Below are positions 45,860 through 56,059 of a DNA stretch of 64,000 nt, one piece after another. How positions within the stretch are numbered: the stretch's first letter is position 1; each line of letters starts with the position of its first letter. A program made the position numbers and the translations under genes. A model generated the notes under the pieces. It was given only the letters and a program-made list of their open reading frames with translations, was not told the DNA's origin and did not search any database. This DNA comes from Bacteroidia bacterium (GTDB lineage Bacteria > Bacteroidota > Bacteroidia > M30B66): NCBI GenBank assembly GCA_018401705.1, contig JAGYKL010000012.1, positions 47,745 through 111,744 of the forward strand, given 5' to 3'.

Positions 45860-46198
45860 GTAGTATGAGTTAGATCTCGATTTTATGCAATTAGATGCCT
45901 GTTAGATTTAAATATGTGACCGTTGACTATGCGCAAACAGCCGTTCAAATTTATTCGAGTTCACAATTATAACATCAGAATCTATTCAATAATATTTAGT
46001 TTGATTCAATAATTTTAATTTTAGCTTTATGAGCATGCCTTACGAATTCGTAACATACGTTCTATTGAAGCTTGCTTGAATATTTAATCTTTTGATTATG
46101 TTAAATTCATTTTAGGCAAGATGCATTCTTTGACTTAAGCTGATGAGATTTAGCACTATCTTACAGAGAAAAATAACTAGCCAAATAAATTCAAAATA
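45860..46198. other. Intergenic stretch upstream of the P-type ATPase, with a 14-bp palindrome
   Basis: This AT-rich DNA has no reading frame. A perfect palindrome, TTACGAATTCGTAA, lies at 46040-46053, about 145 bp before the ATPase start. It could be a regulator site or chance. Confidence 0.4.
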
Positions 46199-48718
46199 AT
46201 GCTGTCAGAGAATTTCGACATATTCGGTTTAACTGATGAGCAGGTGCTTCTTGCAAGAGAGAAGTTTGGACAAAACACATTAAACTACAAACAAGAAAAC
46301 ACAATTTTAGATGCAATTATAAAATTGGCGAAAGAGCCAATGATAATTTTATTAATAGTCGCAGCTCTAATTTATTTTGTAAGCGGAAAAGTAGATGATG
46401 GGGTATTTCTATTATCAGCCGTAGTTATAGTTTCAGCGATTTCTTTGTTTCAAGATTCAAGAAGTCGTAATGCTTTACAAAAGCTAAAGGACCTTTCTCA
46501 ACCTAATTGCAAAGTGATTAGGAATGGAGAAACTAAGGAAATAAAAAGCGAAGAATTGGTTGTAGGAGATTTTTTAATTGTTGAGGAAGGAACTTCAATA
46601 ACTGCCGACGGGGTAATAATTCATTCAAATGATTTTTCAGTCAACGAATCCATCCTCACGGGTGAATCTTTTTCAGTTTTTAAGGATAAGTCAAAAGAGG
46701 ATAATGTAATTTTTAAAGGTACAACCGTTGCAAGTGGTTTAGCCATCGTTACAATTACCCACGTTGGAAACCAAACTAAATTAGGGCAAATAGGCACAAG
46801 CCTTGAGAGCATTGAAGAGGAAAAAACGCCATTAGAGAAACAGATAAATAGTTTTATTAAGAAGTTAGTGATTGCCGGCGCCATTGTTTTCTTGGTGGTT
46901 TGGGGAATCAATTTTTTTCATTCTCATGATATACTTGATAGCCTTCTAAAGGCACTCACTCTGGCAATGAGTATTATACCTGAGGAAATACCAATGGCAT
47001 TCACAACCTTTATGGCAATTGGTGCCTGGAGGTTAATGAAAATGGGAATTGTTGTAAAGCAAATGAAAACAGTAGAAACCTTAGGCTCGGCTACCATCAT
47101 TTGCACTGATAAAACAGGAACAATCACGCAAAACAAGATGAGCTTAGCGAGAGTTTTTTCATTAAAATCTCAAAAAATAGCTCAACCAAGTTTAGCTAAT
47201 GAAGATGAAAAAGCACTAATACAAACAGCAATGTGGGCAAGCGAACCCATTCCATTCGATCCCATGGAAATCGCTTTGCATAATGCTTATGCTGATTTAC
47301 ACGAAAAGGATGAGAGGTCTGATTTTAAATTAGTTCATGAATATCCATTGGCAGGAAAACCGCCAATGATGACCCATGTTTTTGAAAACAACTCAGGAAA
47401 GCGAATTATTGCTGCAAAAGGAGCTCCCGAAGCATTGATTGAGGTTTCAGATTTGTCGCATAAAGAAATCCACCAAATTCAATCAGCAATTAAAGAGATG
47501 ACTAATGATGGTTATCGAGTTCTAGGTGTTGGCGCTTGTAGCTTTCAAGAGCAAAGTTTCCCCAAATTGCAGCAAGAATTAAAGTTTAAATTCCTAGGGA
47601 TTATTGCCTTTTATGATCCTCCAAAAACCAATATAGAAGCTGTTTTAAATCACTTTTATAAAGCGGGTATTTCTGTCAAGATTATTACAGGTGATAATGC
47701 TGAAACAACCACAGCTATTGCTAAGCAAATTGGTTTTAAAGGATTTGAGCATAGCCTCACAGGAGACGAACTGATGAAACTATCAAATGCAGAACTTCAG
47801 GAAAAAGTAATGAAAACAAATATTTTTACTCGAATGTTTCCTGAGGCAAAATTGAGAATTATTAATGCCCTGAAAGAACAAAATCAAATTGTAGCGATGA
47901 CAGGCGACGGTGTTAATGATGGTCCAGCCTTAAAAGCAGCTCACATTGGAATTGCAATGGGTAAAAAGGGTACTGAAATAGCCAAGCAAGCAGCTTCGTT
48001 AATTTTGTTGGATGACGATTTGTCAAAAATGGTAGATGCTGTTGCAATGGGTAGAAGAATATATACAAATCTTAAAAAAGCTATTCAGTATATAATCTCA
48101 ATACACATTCCAATAATTCTAACTGTATTTATTCCACTTGCCTTAGGCTGGATTTACCCAAATATCTTTTCTCCAATACACATTATTTTCTTGGAATTAA
48201 TAATGGGGCCGACTTGCTCAATTATTTTCGAAAATGAGCCAATGGAGAAAAATACAATGTCGCAAAAACCTCGTCCATTTACCTCCACATTTTTTAATTG
48301 GAAAGAGCTTACAACCAGTATAATTCAAGGAATTGCGATAACTGTCGGAACATTATTTATTTACCAATATTCTATTTATCAAGGATACAATGAAGCTCAT
48401 GTAAGAGCAATGGTTTTTACTGTATTAATTGCAGCTAATATTTTTTTAACCCTTGAGAATCGCTCTTTTTATTATTCGCTGTTTACTACATTAAAATACA
48501 AAAACAACTTGGTTTTACTTATTATAGCTATTACAGTTATAATAACCGGACTAATGTTATTTGTTCCGCCTTTATCTAGATTTTTCGAATTTGAGACTCT
48601 GAGTATTTTCGAGGTTTTAATTTGTTTTGGAGTTGGTTTCGTCTCAGTAGTCTGGTACGAATTAGTTAAAATTAACACCCGACTAAAGAAGAATCCTGAG
48701 AGAATTATTTTGGCTTAA
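46199..48718 (+). CDS. Type II-like cation P-type ATPase with atypical membrane ion-site residues
   Basis: This 839-residue pump has the full catalytic set: TGES in the actuator (NESILTGESF), the phosphorylation motif ICTDKTGTIT, the nucleotide-binding AAKGAPEALI, and TGDGVNDGPALKAAHIGIAMG. About ten membrane segments are visible. Overall it resembles SERCA/PMCA-type Ca ATPases, but segment 4 reads PEEIP rather than PEGLP. Segments 5 and 6 (YIISIHIPIIL, FLELIMGPTCSI) lack the Glu, Asn and Asp that bind calcium. The transported ion is therefore uncertain. It sits between paaJ and paaZ and is transcribed in the same direction after a 339-bp gap. Confidence 0.88.
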   Translation: MLSENFDIFGLTDEQVLLAREKFGQNTLNYKQENTILDAIIKLAKEPMIILLIVAALIYFVSGKVDDGVFLLSAVVIVSAISLFQDSRSRNALQKLKDLSQPNCKVIRNGETKEIKSEELVVGDFLIVEEGTSITADGVIIHSNDFSVNESILTGESFSVFKDKSKEDNVIFKGTTVASGLAIVTITHVGNQTKLGQIGTSLESIEEEKTPLEKQINSFIKKLVIAGAIVFLVVWGINFFHSHDILDSLLKALTLAMSIIPEEIPMAFTTFMAIGAWRLMKMGIVVKQMKTVETLGSATIICTDKTGTITQNKMSLARVFSLKSQKIAQPSLANEDEKALIQTAMWASEPIPFDPMEIALHNAYADLHEKDERSDFKLVHEYPLAGKPPMMTHVFENNSGKRIIAAKGAPEALIEVSDLSHKEIHQIQSAIKEMTNDGYRVLGVGACSFQEQSFPKLQQELKFKFLGIIAFYDPPKTNIEAVLNHFYKAGISVKIITGDNAETTTAIAKQIGFKGFEHSLTGDELMKLSNAELQEKVMKTNIFTRMFPEAKLRIINALKEQNQIVAMTGDGVNDGPALKAAHIGIAMGKKGTEIAKQAASLILLDDDLSKMVDAVAMGRRIYTNLKKAIQYIISIHIPIILTVFIPLALGWIYPNIFSPIHIIFLELIMGPTCSIIFENEPMEKNTMSQKPRPFTSTFFNWKELTTSIIQGIAITVGTLFIYQYSIYQGYNEAHVRAMVFTVLIAANIFLTLENRSFYYSLFTTLKYKNNLVLLIIAITVIITGLMLFVPPLSRFFEFETLSIFEVLICFGVGFVSVVWYELVKINTRLKKNPERIILA

Positions 48719-48964
48719 TCAAGATCTGAGCATTTGGTCGAACTAAATTTCACCAAAGGATTTTGAATCTGTTTTTGTCTTAAGCAATTAAATTGAAGCT
48801 TTAAGCTTATTGCGTTTTTAGTTGAATTAGAATTCTCATGTTACTTATGAAGCAATTAATCACTTGTTGCTTCAATTATCATTAGTAAATTCGTGCAATC
48901 ATTGAACATACATGTATTTTATTACCGGTTTGGGAAAGTAAATCATCACTGTTAATTCTTAAGA

Positions 48965-49654
48965 ATGAGTAAATTACAAAACTATATTGGCGGTCATTGG
49001 GTTGAAGGCCAAGGTGAAGGAGTTCCTCTTATTGATTCAGTTACGGGAGAGGTAATTACCTATGCTTCCGCCGAAGGCTTAAACTTTGGCGAAATTCTTC
49101 ATTATGGAAGAACAAAAGGAGGAGAAAAGCTTCGTAAAATGACCTTTCAAGAGCGAGGAAATATGCTCAAAAAACTGGCTCTTTATCTCAATAAACGTAA
49201 GGAACAGTTTTATGAAGTAAGTTATAGAACAGGTGCAACTCGCATCGATAGCTGGATTGACATTGAAGGAGGTTTTGGTAATTTATTTGCCAATGCTTCA
49301 CTTAGGAAACTATTCCCAAATCAGCCTTATGATGTTGAAGGAGAGCCAATTGATTTGTCACGAGGTGGAAGGTTTATGGCTCACCATATTTTAGTTCCAA
49401 AGCTTGGTGTTGCTGTGCATATAAATGCCTTTAATTTCCCTGTTTGGGGGATGCTTGAAAAATGCGCAGTAAATTGGATGGCTGGTGTTGCGGCAATTGT
49501 TAAGCCTGCAACATCCACATCTTACCTTACAGAAGCAGTCGTTCGTGAAATTATTCAATCAGGCATATTACCTGAAGGGGCATTGCAGCTTATTTGTGGC
49601 TCTGCCGGAGATATGCTAAACTATGTTGAAAATAAGAGATGTAGTAACGTTTGA
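48965..49654 (+). CDS. paaZ: PaaZ aldehyde dehydrogenase domain, readable N-terminal part
   Basis: This clean 229-residue stretch opens the bifunctional ring-opening protein PaaZ. KLQNYIGGHWVEGQGEG, DSVTGEVITYASAEGLNF and AVHINAFNFPVWGMLEKCAVN, then IVKPATSTSYLTEAVVREI, are the N-terminal and cofactor-binding motifs of its aldehyde dehydrogenase domain, which oxidises the semialdehyde formed after ring cleavage. The frame breaks at about 49650, where the error-rich patch begins, and coding continues downstream. Confidence 0.92.
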   Translation: MSKLQNYIGGHWVEGQGEGVPLIDSVTGEVITYASAEGLNFGEILHYGRTKGGEKLRKMTFQERGNMLKKLALYLNKRKEQFYEVSYRTGATRIDSWIDIEGGFGNLFANASLRKLFPNQPYDVEGEPIDLSRGGRFMAHHILVPKLGVAVHINAFNFPVWGMLEKCAVNWMAGVAAIVKPATSTSYLTEAVVREIIQSGILPEGALQLICGSAGDMLNYVENKRCSNV

Positions 49655-50975
49655 GGCTCTGCCTCAACCGGCAGGAAGTTAAAAGCTCATCCTCGAATTA
49701 TTGCCGAATCTGTTCCTTTTAATATGAAGCTGATTCTCTAAATTACTCAGTTCTTGGTGAAGATGCTGTGCCGGGAACTCGAATTTGATTTATTTATTTC
49801 TCAGGCAAGGTCCGAGATTACACTGTTAAATGCAGACAAAAATGTACAACTGATTCGACGCCACAATCGTTCCTGAGAAACTCAATGAAGATGTTCAAAT
49901 TGCTCTGGGCAAATCTTGCTAAGGTGTCTGTTAGTGACCCTCGTTTAAAAAGAAGTTCCTTGGGTTCTTTAGTTATTGCCAGGCAAGTTAAAGGAGTTAA
50001 AGAATCAATATTGCCGAAATCCTCCAAACTGCTTCGATTGTCTTTGGAAATATTGATCAATTTTAGAAACTGTAGAGGCAGGTCCTAAAGGAGCATTTAT
50101 TTCGCCTATTCTTCTTCGTGAAGATCCAGCCTTTTAAAAAATTTAGCCATTCCCCGAGTGAGCTTTGTTGATTCTACATCACCTTATCAAATCATGGATG
50201 GCTATGTTTCTCGCATGGTGAGGATCCTTCAGGTTTCGTCTATTGTCACAAACAATGATCATTTTGCCAAGGATTGTGTTGTTCAAACGCTACGCATCAC
50301 GGAGAAATTTAGTCCTAAATCGTGAAAACGGAAGCAAGCACCGGTCATGGTTCTCCATTGCCATTGCTGGTTCACGGCGGTAAGGTGCGCGGAGGCAAAT
50401 GAAAGGAGGAATCGTGAAGTTATAATGTTTATTATATGTAAAGCGCTGTAATTCAAAGATAGTCCCACAACTTCAACAGAAATCACAGGTATCTATCAGC
50501 CGAAAGGCGCATATAAAGAAGTAGAACTTCATCCCTTTAAATACCGGCCCCAGGAGGATATTGACCCAGGCACTAACTAAAACGCACAAGCGCACTGTTA
50601 CTGATACTGATATTATAAATTTCGCTAACGTAAAGTTAAGGATCCATTTATGCACTTTCTCGTATTACCTCGCTCAAAGGGTATCTTCGAAAAACACACC
50701 GCTCACGGTTATTTTATCCTTTCCGCTGCCGCAAGAGTTGTTTGTCTATCGGGAAAAAGGTCCTGTGCTTTGAAGTCTGGTTTAGAGGACTGCCCGCTTC
50801 ACTCATCCTATCTATCTTAACGACTTCAATTTATGTTCGACTTACTTGCAAACAAAGATTGAAAGAGATAGTGTTGGAGAAGAAATCCCTTGTGGAATAG
50901 TAAAATGGTTGTTGAAGTTTTGATCAGGAAGATGAATTAGTTGCAATTGCTACAATCTTGACGATGGTTCAGAAG
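49655..50975 (+). pseudogene. paaZ: Rest of PaaZ (dehydrogenase C-terminal part plus MaoC-type hydratase), frame-disrupted
   Basis: Protein sequence typical of PaaZ continues in changing frames: SASTGRKLKAHPRIIAESVPFN at about 49660, GPKGAFISPILL near 50090 and SPYQIMDGYVSRMV near 50200. The hydratase domain follows, with ITGIYQPKGAYKEVELHPFKYR near 50490, ALTKTHKRTVTDTDIINFAN near 50570, then GIFEKHTAHGYFILSAAA and VAIATILTM near 50950. The hydratase part opens the oxepin ring. All expected domains are present in order, so the shifts look like sequence errors. Confidence 0.82.
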
Positions 50976-50979
50976 AGAA

Positions 50980-51447
50980 TCCATTTGGCCTGATAAATCA
51001 CTCAAATATTTGAAACTTATCTCAATACCAGCTTCTTGCTAGAGATATAAAGCCAATCTGAATTTATGTCGCCACAGAATTTTGTTGAACATATTGAACA
51101 ATCATTCAAATATGCTTTCTGGGGAGGATCAAGTTTTGAAATCGTAACTCCTGAAAAGTATCTCCGAAAACCCGGGAAATGATTTTTAACTATAATCCAA
51201 TGCCTCACCAATTTTAATCATCCTCATTTAACATCAAAGATAAACCTGCTAGCTTATTTCATAGCGATTTAGCAAGCGCAAAGCAAAGCTTTGGAAGCAT
51301 GGGATAAGTTTGATGCTTCATTTAGAGAATCCCGACAAAAGAGACCAAGAACGCAGTTTTGGCTGGATGGATAAGTTCAGATGGGACTTACTAAATGTAA
51401 ACTTGCCAAATCATCATTTCCATAATTTGGAATCATCAGTTAAACTT
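50980..51447 (+). pseudogene. DUF1569 family protein, frame-disrupted
   Basis: Fragments in three frames assemble into a DUF1569-like protein. MSPQNFVEHIEQSFKYAFWGG and SFEIVTPEKYL lie near 51065-51160, KDKPASLFHSDLASAKQSFGS near 51240-51300, and ENPDKR..AVFGWMDKFRWDLLN...NHHF near 51320-51420. The paired His near the N- and C-terminal parts resemble the DinB-like metal-site fold of this family. Biochemical function is unknown. It lies immediately after paaZ and before a pathway hydratase. Confidence 0.65.
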
Positions 51448-51451
51448 AACC

Positions 51452-52195
51452 ATGACAGAAGCATACGTAAAAAGCATCATACTGAAAATCAAATTGCTAC
51501 AATTGAGTTTCTTTCATCTAGGCAGAACTCTTTCTGATAATATATAACTCTTTTAGCCCAAACCATTACAGAACTTGGTCAAATGGATGAGGTTAAGATA
51601 ATTATACTTAAAAGTGGAGGAGATCGTACTTTTTCTGCGCTGGGCAAGTTTAGAGTTAATCCGCCATAAATGATACAGAAACCGGAAGAATCTTCTTTTC
51701 TGGCTTTGCAAATGTGATTAATGCAATGCGCACATGTGTCCCAAGTTCATCATTGAAATTTATACAAGGTAAAACTGTTGGTGGAGGTGTTGGATTATGT
51801 ATTTCTACCCCGGCTACTGTATAGCGACAAAATTTGCAGCAATTAAGCTAGGTGAACTCAATGTTGGTATTAGCAGTTCCTTTCATGGTAAGTCAAGCTG
51901 TTAGACGCAAAATGATTGTCGCGGCTGCTTCTCAGATTGCTATTGATGCAAATACCTTTATGATGCCCGCTGGGCGATGGATAAGGTGTATGCTGGGGTT
52001 TTCAGTATAAAGGCTCGATGAAACAGTCTCTTCATTACTGGCATGCACTTACAATCCGGAAGCTATGATGGAAATGAAGAAAGTATTTTGGAGAGTACTG
52101 ATGACTGGGATGTTTTACTTGCCCGAACGTGCTGCAATAGAGTGGAAGATTGGTTTATCTGATTTTACAAAGGAAACAAGAATTCAAGCTATAGG
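51452..52195 (+). pseudogene. Enoyl-CoA hydratase/isomerase family (PaaF-like), frame-disrupted
   Basis: From ATG 51452 (MTEAYVKS) the crotonase pattern can be followed through frame changes: ENQIATIEF, LAQTITELGQMDEVKIIILKSGGDRTF, FANVINAMRTCPKFII, GKTVGGGVGL, CIATKFAAIKLGELNVGI, FYDARWAMDKVYAGVF and YNPEAMMEMKKVFWR..DDWDVLLAERAA. In this position it may be the 2,3-dehydroadipyl-CoA hydratase (PaaF) step, complementing PaaG. The catalytic Glu cannot be read with certainty because of indels. Confidence 0.72.
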
Positions 52196-52720
52196 TTTAT
52201 TCTTTCAAAGGATTCATTCCTGTGTTGATGAAAGCAGCTTCATTCATCCACAAAGCAGCTGTTACTGGAAGTAATCATTGGAAAGAATGTTTACGTTGGT
52301 CCCAGTGCGCTATTCCGCGGCGATTGGAACAAATATTAGCGGTGGCTGCAATATTCAGGAAAACTGCACAATTCATATGTTTCAGGTAAGATACCATCAC
52401 TTTGAAAAATTACTCCACGTTGGTCATGGAGCAATAATCACGGTGCAAACCTTGAGAAGGTACCTTATCGGCATGAATGCAGTTGTTATGGATGATGCCA
52501 CGATAGGCGATGGTTGCATTATTGGTACTTTATGTTTTGTCACTGCGGGCATGGAAATCCCTGTTGAAAAAGTCGTGGTAGGCAATCTACTAAAATCATT
52601 AAAGATGTAAGCGATGATATGTTAGAATGGAAGGCGCCAGTACAAAACTTTATCAAAGACTTCCAGCCGATTGTTGAAAGCCTTGAGGTAGTTCCAGACC
52701 CCTGGGGAAAAGCCTACTAA
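52185..52720 (+). pseudogene. paaY: PaaY-like gamma-class hexapeptide-repeat protein, frame-disrupted
   Basis: Left-handed beta-helix sequence is readable across two or three frames: VDESSFIHPQ, IIGKNVYVGPSAAIRGDW, GCNIQENCTIHMF, HVGHGAIIHG and LIGMNAVVMDDATIGDGCIIG, with CFVTAGMEIP and KVVVGN near the end, then VSDDMLEWK. The His residues in IHMF, HVGHGAII are the metal ligands of gamma-carbonic-anhydrase-type proteins. PaaY is a thioesterase that removes inhibitory CoA esters in phenylacetate degradation. It follows the PaaF-like gene directly, as in other PAA clusters. Confidence 0.75.
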
Positions 52721-52826
52721 TCATTAAAACAGGAAGCATTTTATAAACACTGAAGAGTTCAAGAAGGAAAGAAGAGTAAAAATGATTAAATAGAGGATTT
52801 TTTCTACAAAATCTGAAATTCTTTAC

Positions 52827-53290
52827 TTGAAGTATTCATATGGGCTCAAACACATAGAAGAATCTCAGCTCATTATGACGCAGCTTATGTTACCTTCCTA
52901 CTCAAATTTTAGAGGCTACATTCACGGTGGTTATGTGTTGGGTTTAATGGATCAATTGGCTTTGCCTGTTCATTTACAGAAGCACTCAAGTAAATTTGTG
53001 TCACTGCTGATCAATAAGGTAGATTTTCTAACCCCTATTGAGGTGGGTGAATTACTCACATTAAAAGCTTCTGTAAACTATACAGTGCACTTCAATGGTA
53101 GTAAGTATAAGGTTGAATCTGAAAATATTAAAACTGGCAAAATAAAGCTGCAATTCTTCATACTTCACAATGGTAGCAAAAGACAATGAAGGGAAAAGTG
53201 TTCCCGTTCGGACTGATTCTCAATTCTGAAGACAGTGTTAGACGTTTTTGTAAGAAGTATCTCAAGACAGAGTCCAAGAAATACAAAACA
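52827..53290 (+). pseudogene. Hotdog-fold acyl-CoA thioesterase (YciA/BACH type), frame-disrupted near its end
   Basis: Residues 1-120 read well: HIEESQLIMTQLMLPSYSN, GYIHGGYVLGLMDQLA with the hotdog helix, FVSLLINKVDFLTPIEVGELLTLKASVNYT and KVESENIKTGKIK. The frame then breaks near 53145; the family sequence continues as MVAKDNEGKSVPVP..LILNSEDSVRRF to about 53260. These enzymes hydrolyse acyl-CoA in the cytoplasm. The true start may lie a few codons upstream of 52827, where the sequence is also unreliable. Confidence 0.72.
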
Positions 53291-53585
53291 ACGAAGCGAG
53301 AATATTCAATGTTTCTGAGTTTAAAGTAGGGGAGCATCTCAAGGAAGTTGAGAATCAGAATGCAAAGCTAGATTACCATAAAATTGCAATCCTACAATTC
53401 ACAAAACAATAGAAAGTAAGAGTTCACTTTTAATGCAGATTCAAAGCGGTTTTATAGCTTATACAAACCATTTCAATGATGCGTAAGCAAACTTGTAAAA
53501 ACATCGTTTCATGTTCATATTCAAGAGCTAAAGATTATGTTTTATTAAGGATTAAATCTTATTTTCGCGGATATTTTGCAGAAAT
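53291..53585. other. Error-rich stretch without a recognisable gene
   Basis: A short fragment (FKVGEHLKEVENQNAKLDYHK near 53325) may be the tail of the thioesterase or a small separate gene. The rest gives no family I recognise in any frame. Confidence 0.35.
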
Positions 53586-53589
53586 GAAA

Positions 53590-54700
53590 ATTTAATTGGC
53601 AGAAAATTCTTTTTACTGGAAAGTAATCAACGGCCAGACGAGCTCTTTCTTCCGCCTTTAGAGCGAAAAAGAAATTACATCTGTGAGTACAGAGGGAGGC
53701 GGCGCTGAGTTGATGAGGTAAATATTAATAGGCCCTAATGGGAACTCAGTTTTCGATCATATGTTCGTTCTGACTTAAAAATGAGAATGAGTTAATCCTC
53801 CAGGTGGGCCGCTTGCTCCCATTGCTATACACCCTTCTGCTATAATTGCATTACCATTAGGAGCTGTTTTGAAGGAATGAAAGCCCACTTTGGAGCTGAT
53901 GGAATTCCTATTTTGTTCAGACCCGATCAGAATGCACGCATATAAGTCAGAAGTGGCATGCCTCATTTTCCTGAAGATTGCCCAACTGAAATACCAAAAG
54001 CATTTGCATAAGCCTCGAAAGACAGTGGGTGCCAGATGCTGTTAGCAGTCTACTTTGTCCACCCGCCCATTTATACAGTAAACCACTTGACCACTGAAAA
54101 CTTACAAGCTAGTTCTGTGTTTCTTCTCCAGCAAGACCGTTTTTTAACCAGCACCTTCAGTTATATGCAGAAACCAAATACATAAAGGCAGCCAGTGGTG
54201 GTACAGGCAGAAGCAAAGGCTGGTAATTATGCAGCTGCAATCAGACCTACAGAGAGATTGCAAAAGCAAATGGTTATGATCAAGTGCTTTGGTTGGATGC
54301 CCAAAATTTTGAGAATATCATGGAAGTAGGAACCATGAATATTTTCTTTAAAATTAAGTAAAGTAAATTTATAACACCTTCTTTAGATGGGTCTGTTCTG
54401 GCTGGTATAACTGAAGCAGCGTAATTAGGCTACTTAAGGCAAAGGATTCACAGTTACTGAACGTCCGGTTTCAATTCTTGAGATCATGATGCTTATGACA
54501 AAAGTACTTTAGAAGAAGCTTTTGGAACTGGGTACTGCTGTAGGTATAGCTATGATTGATGAAATGGGGATATCAGGACAGAGTAATCAAGCTCCCCTGC
54601 AAGCAATCCTGTTACTGTTGATATTAACGATTCTCTTCTTTAAGTTAGAGCGAGGGTCTGGCTGAAGATCCCTTTCGGATGGATAGTTCCAGTAGTAAGA
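53590..54700 (+). pseudogene. ilvE: Branched-chain amino acid aminotransferase, frame-disrupted
   Basis: The order of motifs is that of PLP fold-type IV IlvE. NSVFDHMFV lies near 53740, APIAIHPS near 53815, LFRPDQNAR near 53915 and PHFPED near 53960. AKAGNYAAAIRPTE, with the PLP-binding Lys, is near 54215, then YDQVLWLDAQNFENIMEVGTMNIFFKI near 54270-54360, FTVTERPVSILEI near 54450, GTAVGIAMIDEMG near 54530 and LAEDPFGWIVPV near 54660. It exchanges amino groups between leucine, isoleucine or valine and 2-oxoglutarate. The fused E1 downstream acts on the resulting 2-oxoacids, a functional link. Confidence 0.78.
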
Positions 54701-54729
54701 GCAGCTGCTATTTCCGTCAATTAATCTCA

Positions 54730-55909
54730 GTAAAAGAAAATACATGCCCAAAAGCCATGGCAGAGTTCTGTTGCTGTTGCCAATTTCAAGTGAATCAATA
54801 ACGACGAAAGAGTTTGTTTCTTGCTTTAATTGCTTGCTAGTCTTTGAAAGACCTCCAAGTTCAAAATTGTATTTTGTGATTGATTTCCGTCATCACTAAT
54901 ATATTCAACAAACTATTTTCATAGCTAAGTTGGTTTAGGAAAAAGCACTCACTTGAAGATGACCTGTATTTTGCTTTTCTGATGAAAGTGCCCAATGCAG
55001 AGTAAAAATTATTGTCTAAATAGGCACACCTACAGTTTCCACAACACGCCATCTACTAATCCTTGAAAAGTTCTACCCAGTTAAACCCTTATACAATAAA
55101 TACAGTAAGTAATAAATGTTCTGTTGACTCCAATTCGTTCCGCTAAGCTTGGTAACATTAGGGACAACGGAGCTGATTCTGCTATAATTTGAAGTAGTTG
55201 CTATTTTGAAAATGTAACTCACATCTAGTTTGCACAGCAGGCAGCTCAATATGAAGAATTAGGTTTACAACCTCTTCAATTCTTTGATGGTAAAAATGAC
55301 TTTGACTCCATGTAAAAGAGTAGTAGCAGCCTTCCTTCAGGTATGAATCAAATACTGAAGAGGACGAACTGACCAGCAGCTCTTGAGCTAATTCCCGATA
55401 TGATTATTAATTAGCTCTTCGAAATCAAATCTGCTAAAGAATCACCTGTTTCAATAGCCCAGTATTCTCTAAAGACAAACCTTGCATGTCAAAACCAGCC
55501 CTCCTGCTTAGATCTGCTCTCGCATTAAGAATTTAAAGTGATGAGCCCGTGGCAACCTGAAGTTCTGGGTAGTCATCGTAAATGTTTTGACTTCTTGTGA
55601 CCAGTTTGGGTATTGTGTACTTCATCCAGGAAGAAAGCGACCTCCTTTTTTACTGAATTCATCAGCCCAAACCAGCTAAAGTGTTTTCGCTAAACCGAAG
55701 TTATCACAGCTCACATAAATTCCTTCCTGGTGATAAATCCATCAACTTTAATCTTTGAATTAATAATGTGGTTTTACCAACTCCTCGCGCTCCTTTAATA
55801 CCAATAAGTCTTAAATCCCAATCTATCTTATACATCAAGCTGCGAATATGACTCATATCCTCTTTCAACTTTTTAATCGATCTTTCTTCAAATTATGAAA
55901 CTCATACAT
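54730..55909 (-). pseudogene. DUF4143-type AAA ATPase (COG1373), frame-disrupted
   Basis: The minus strand from ATG 55909 (MYEFHNLKKDR) encodes MYKIDWDLRLIGIKGARGVGKTTL in outline, with a Walker A motif. YVSCDNFGL, ADEFSKKGGRFLPGLDEVHKYPNWS (Walker B followed by the HKYPNWS hallmark), SRRAGFDMQGLS and, near 54940-54740, FFLNQLSY, FELGGLSKTSKQLKQ and LEIGNSNRTLPWLLGMYF follow. This is the family of ATPases with a C-terminal nuclease-like DUF4143 domain, of unclear role. It is the only antisense gene between 35 and 62 kb, so it may be an independent insertion. Frames change many times. Confidence 0.75.
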
Positions 55910-56059
55910 TTATTACAATTGTCTAGGTTGCCACAATGTTGCTTAGTAAAGATAGCAATATGTATCAGAATTACTTAATTCTAATAAGCAAAAATAATAA
56001 AAATTGTAATGTAATAAGCAATATTAATTTCGCATGTAAGTGGCAGATAGTCAGTCTTT

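Noticed and set aside
49651..49667. TTGAGGC-tct-GCCTCAA hairpin at the paaZ break point
   Set aside because: Comparison with the expected PaaZ coding (FTGSAST) suggests that part of the left arm is itself produced by sequence error, so it is not counted among the embedded palindromes.
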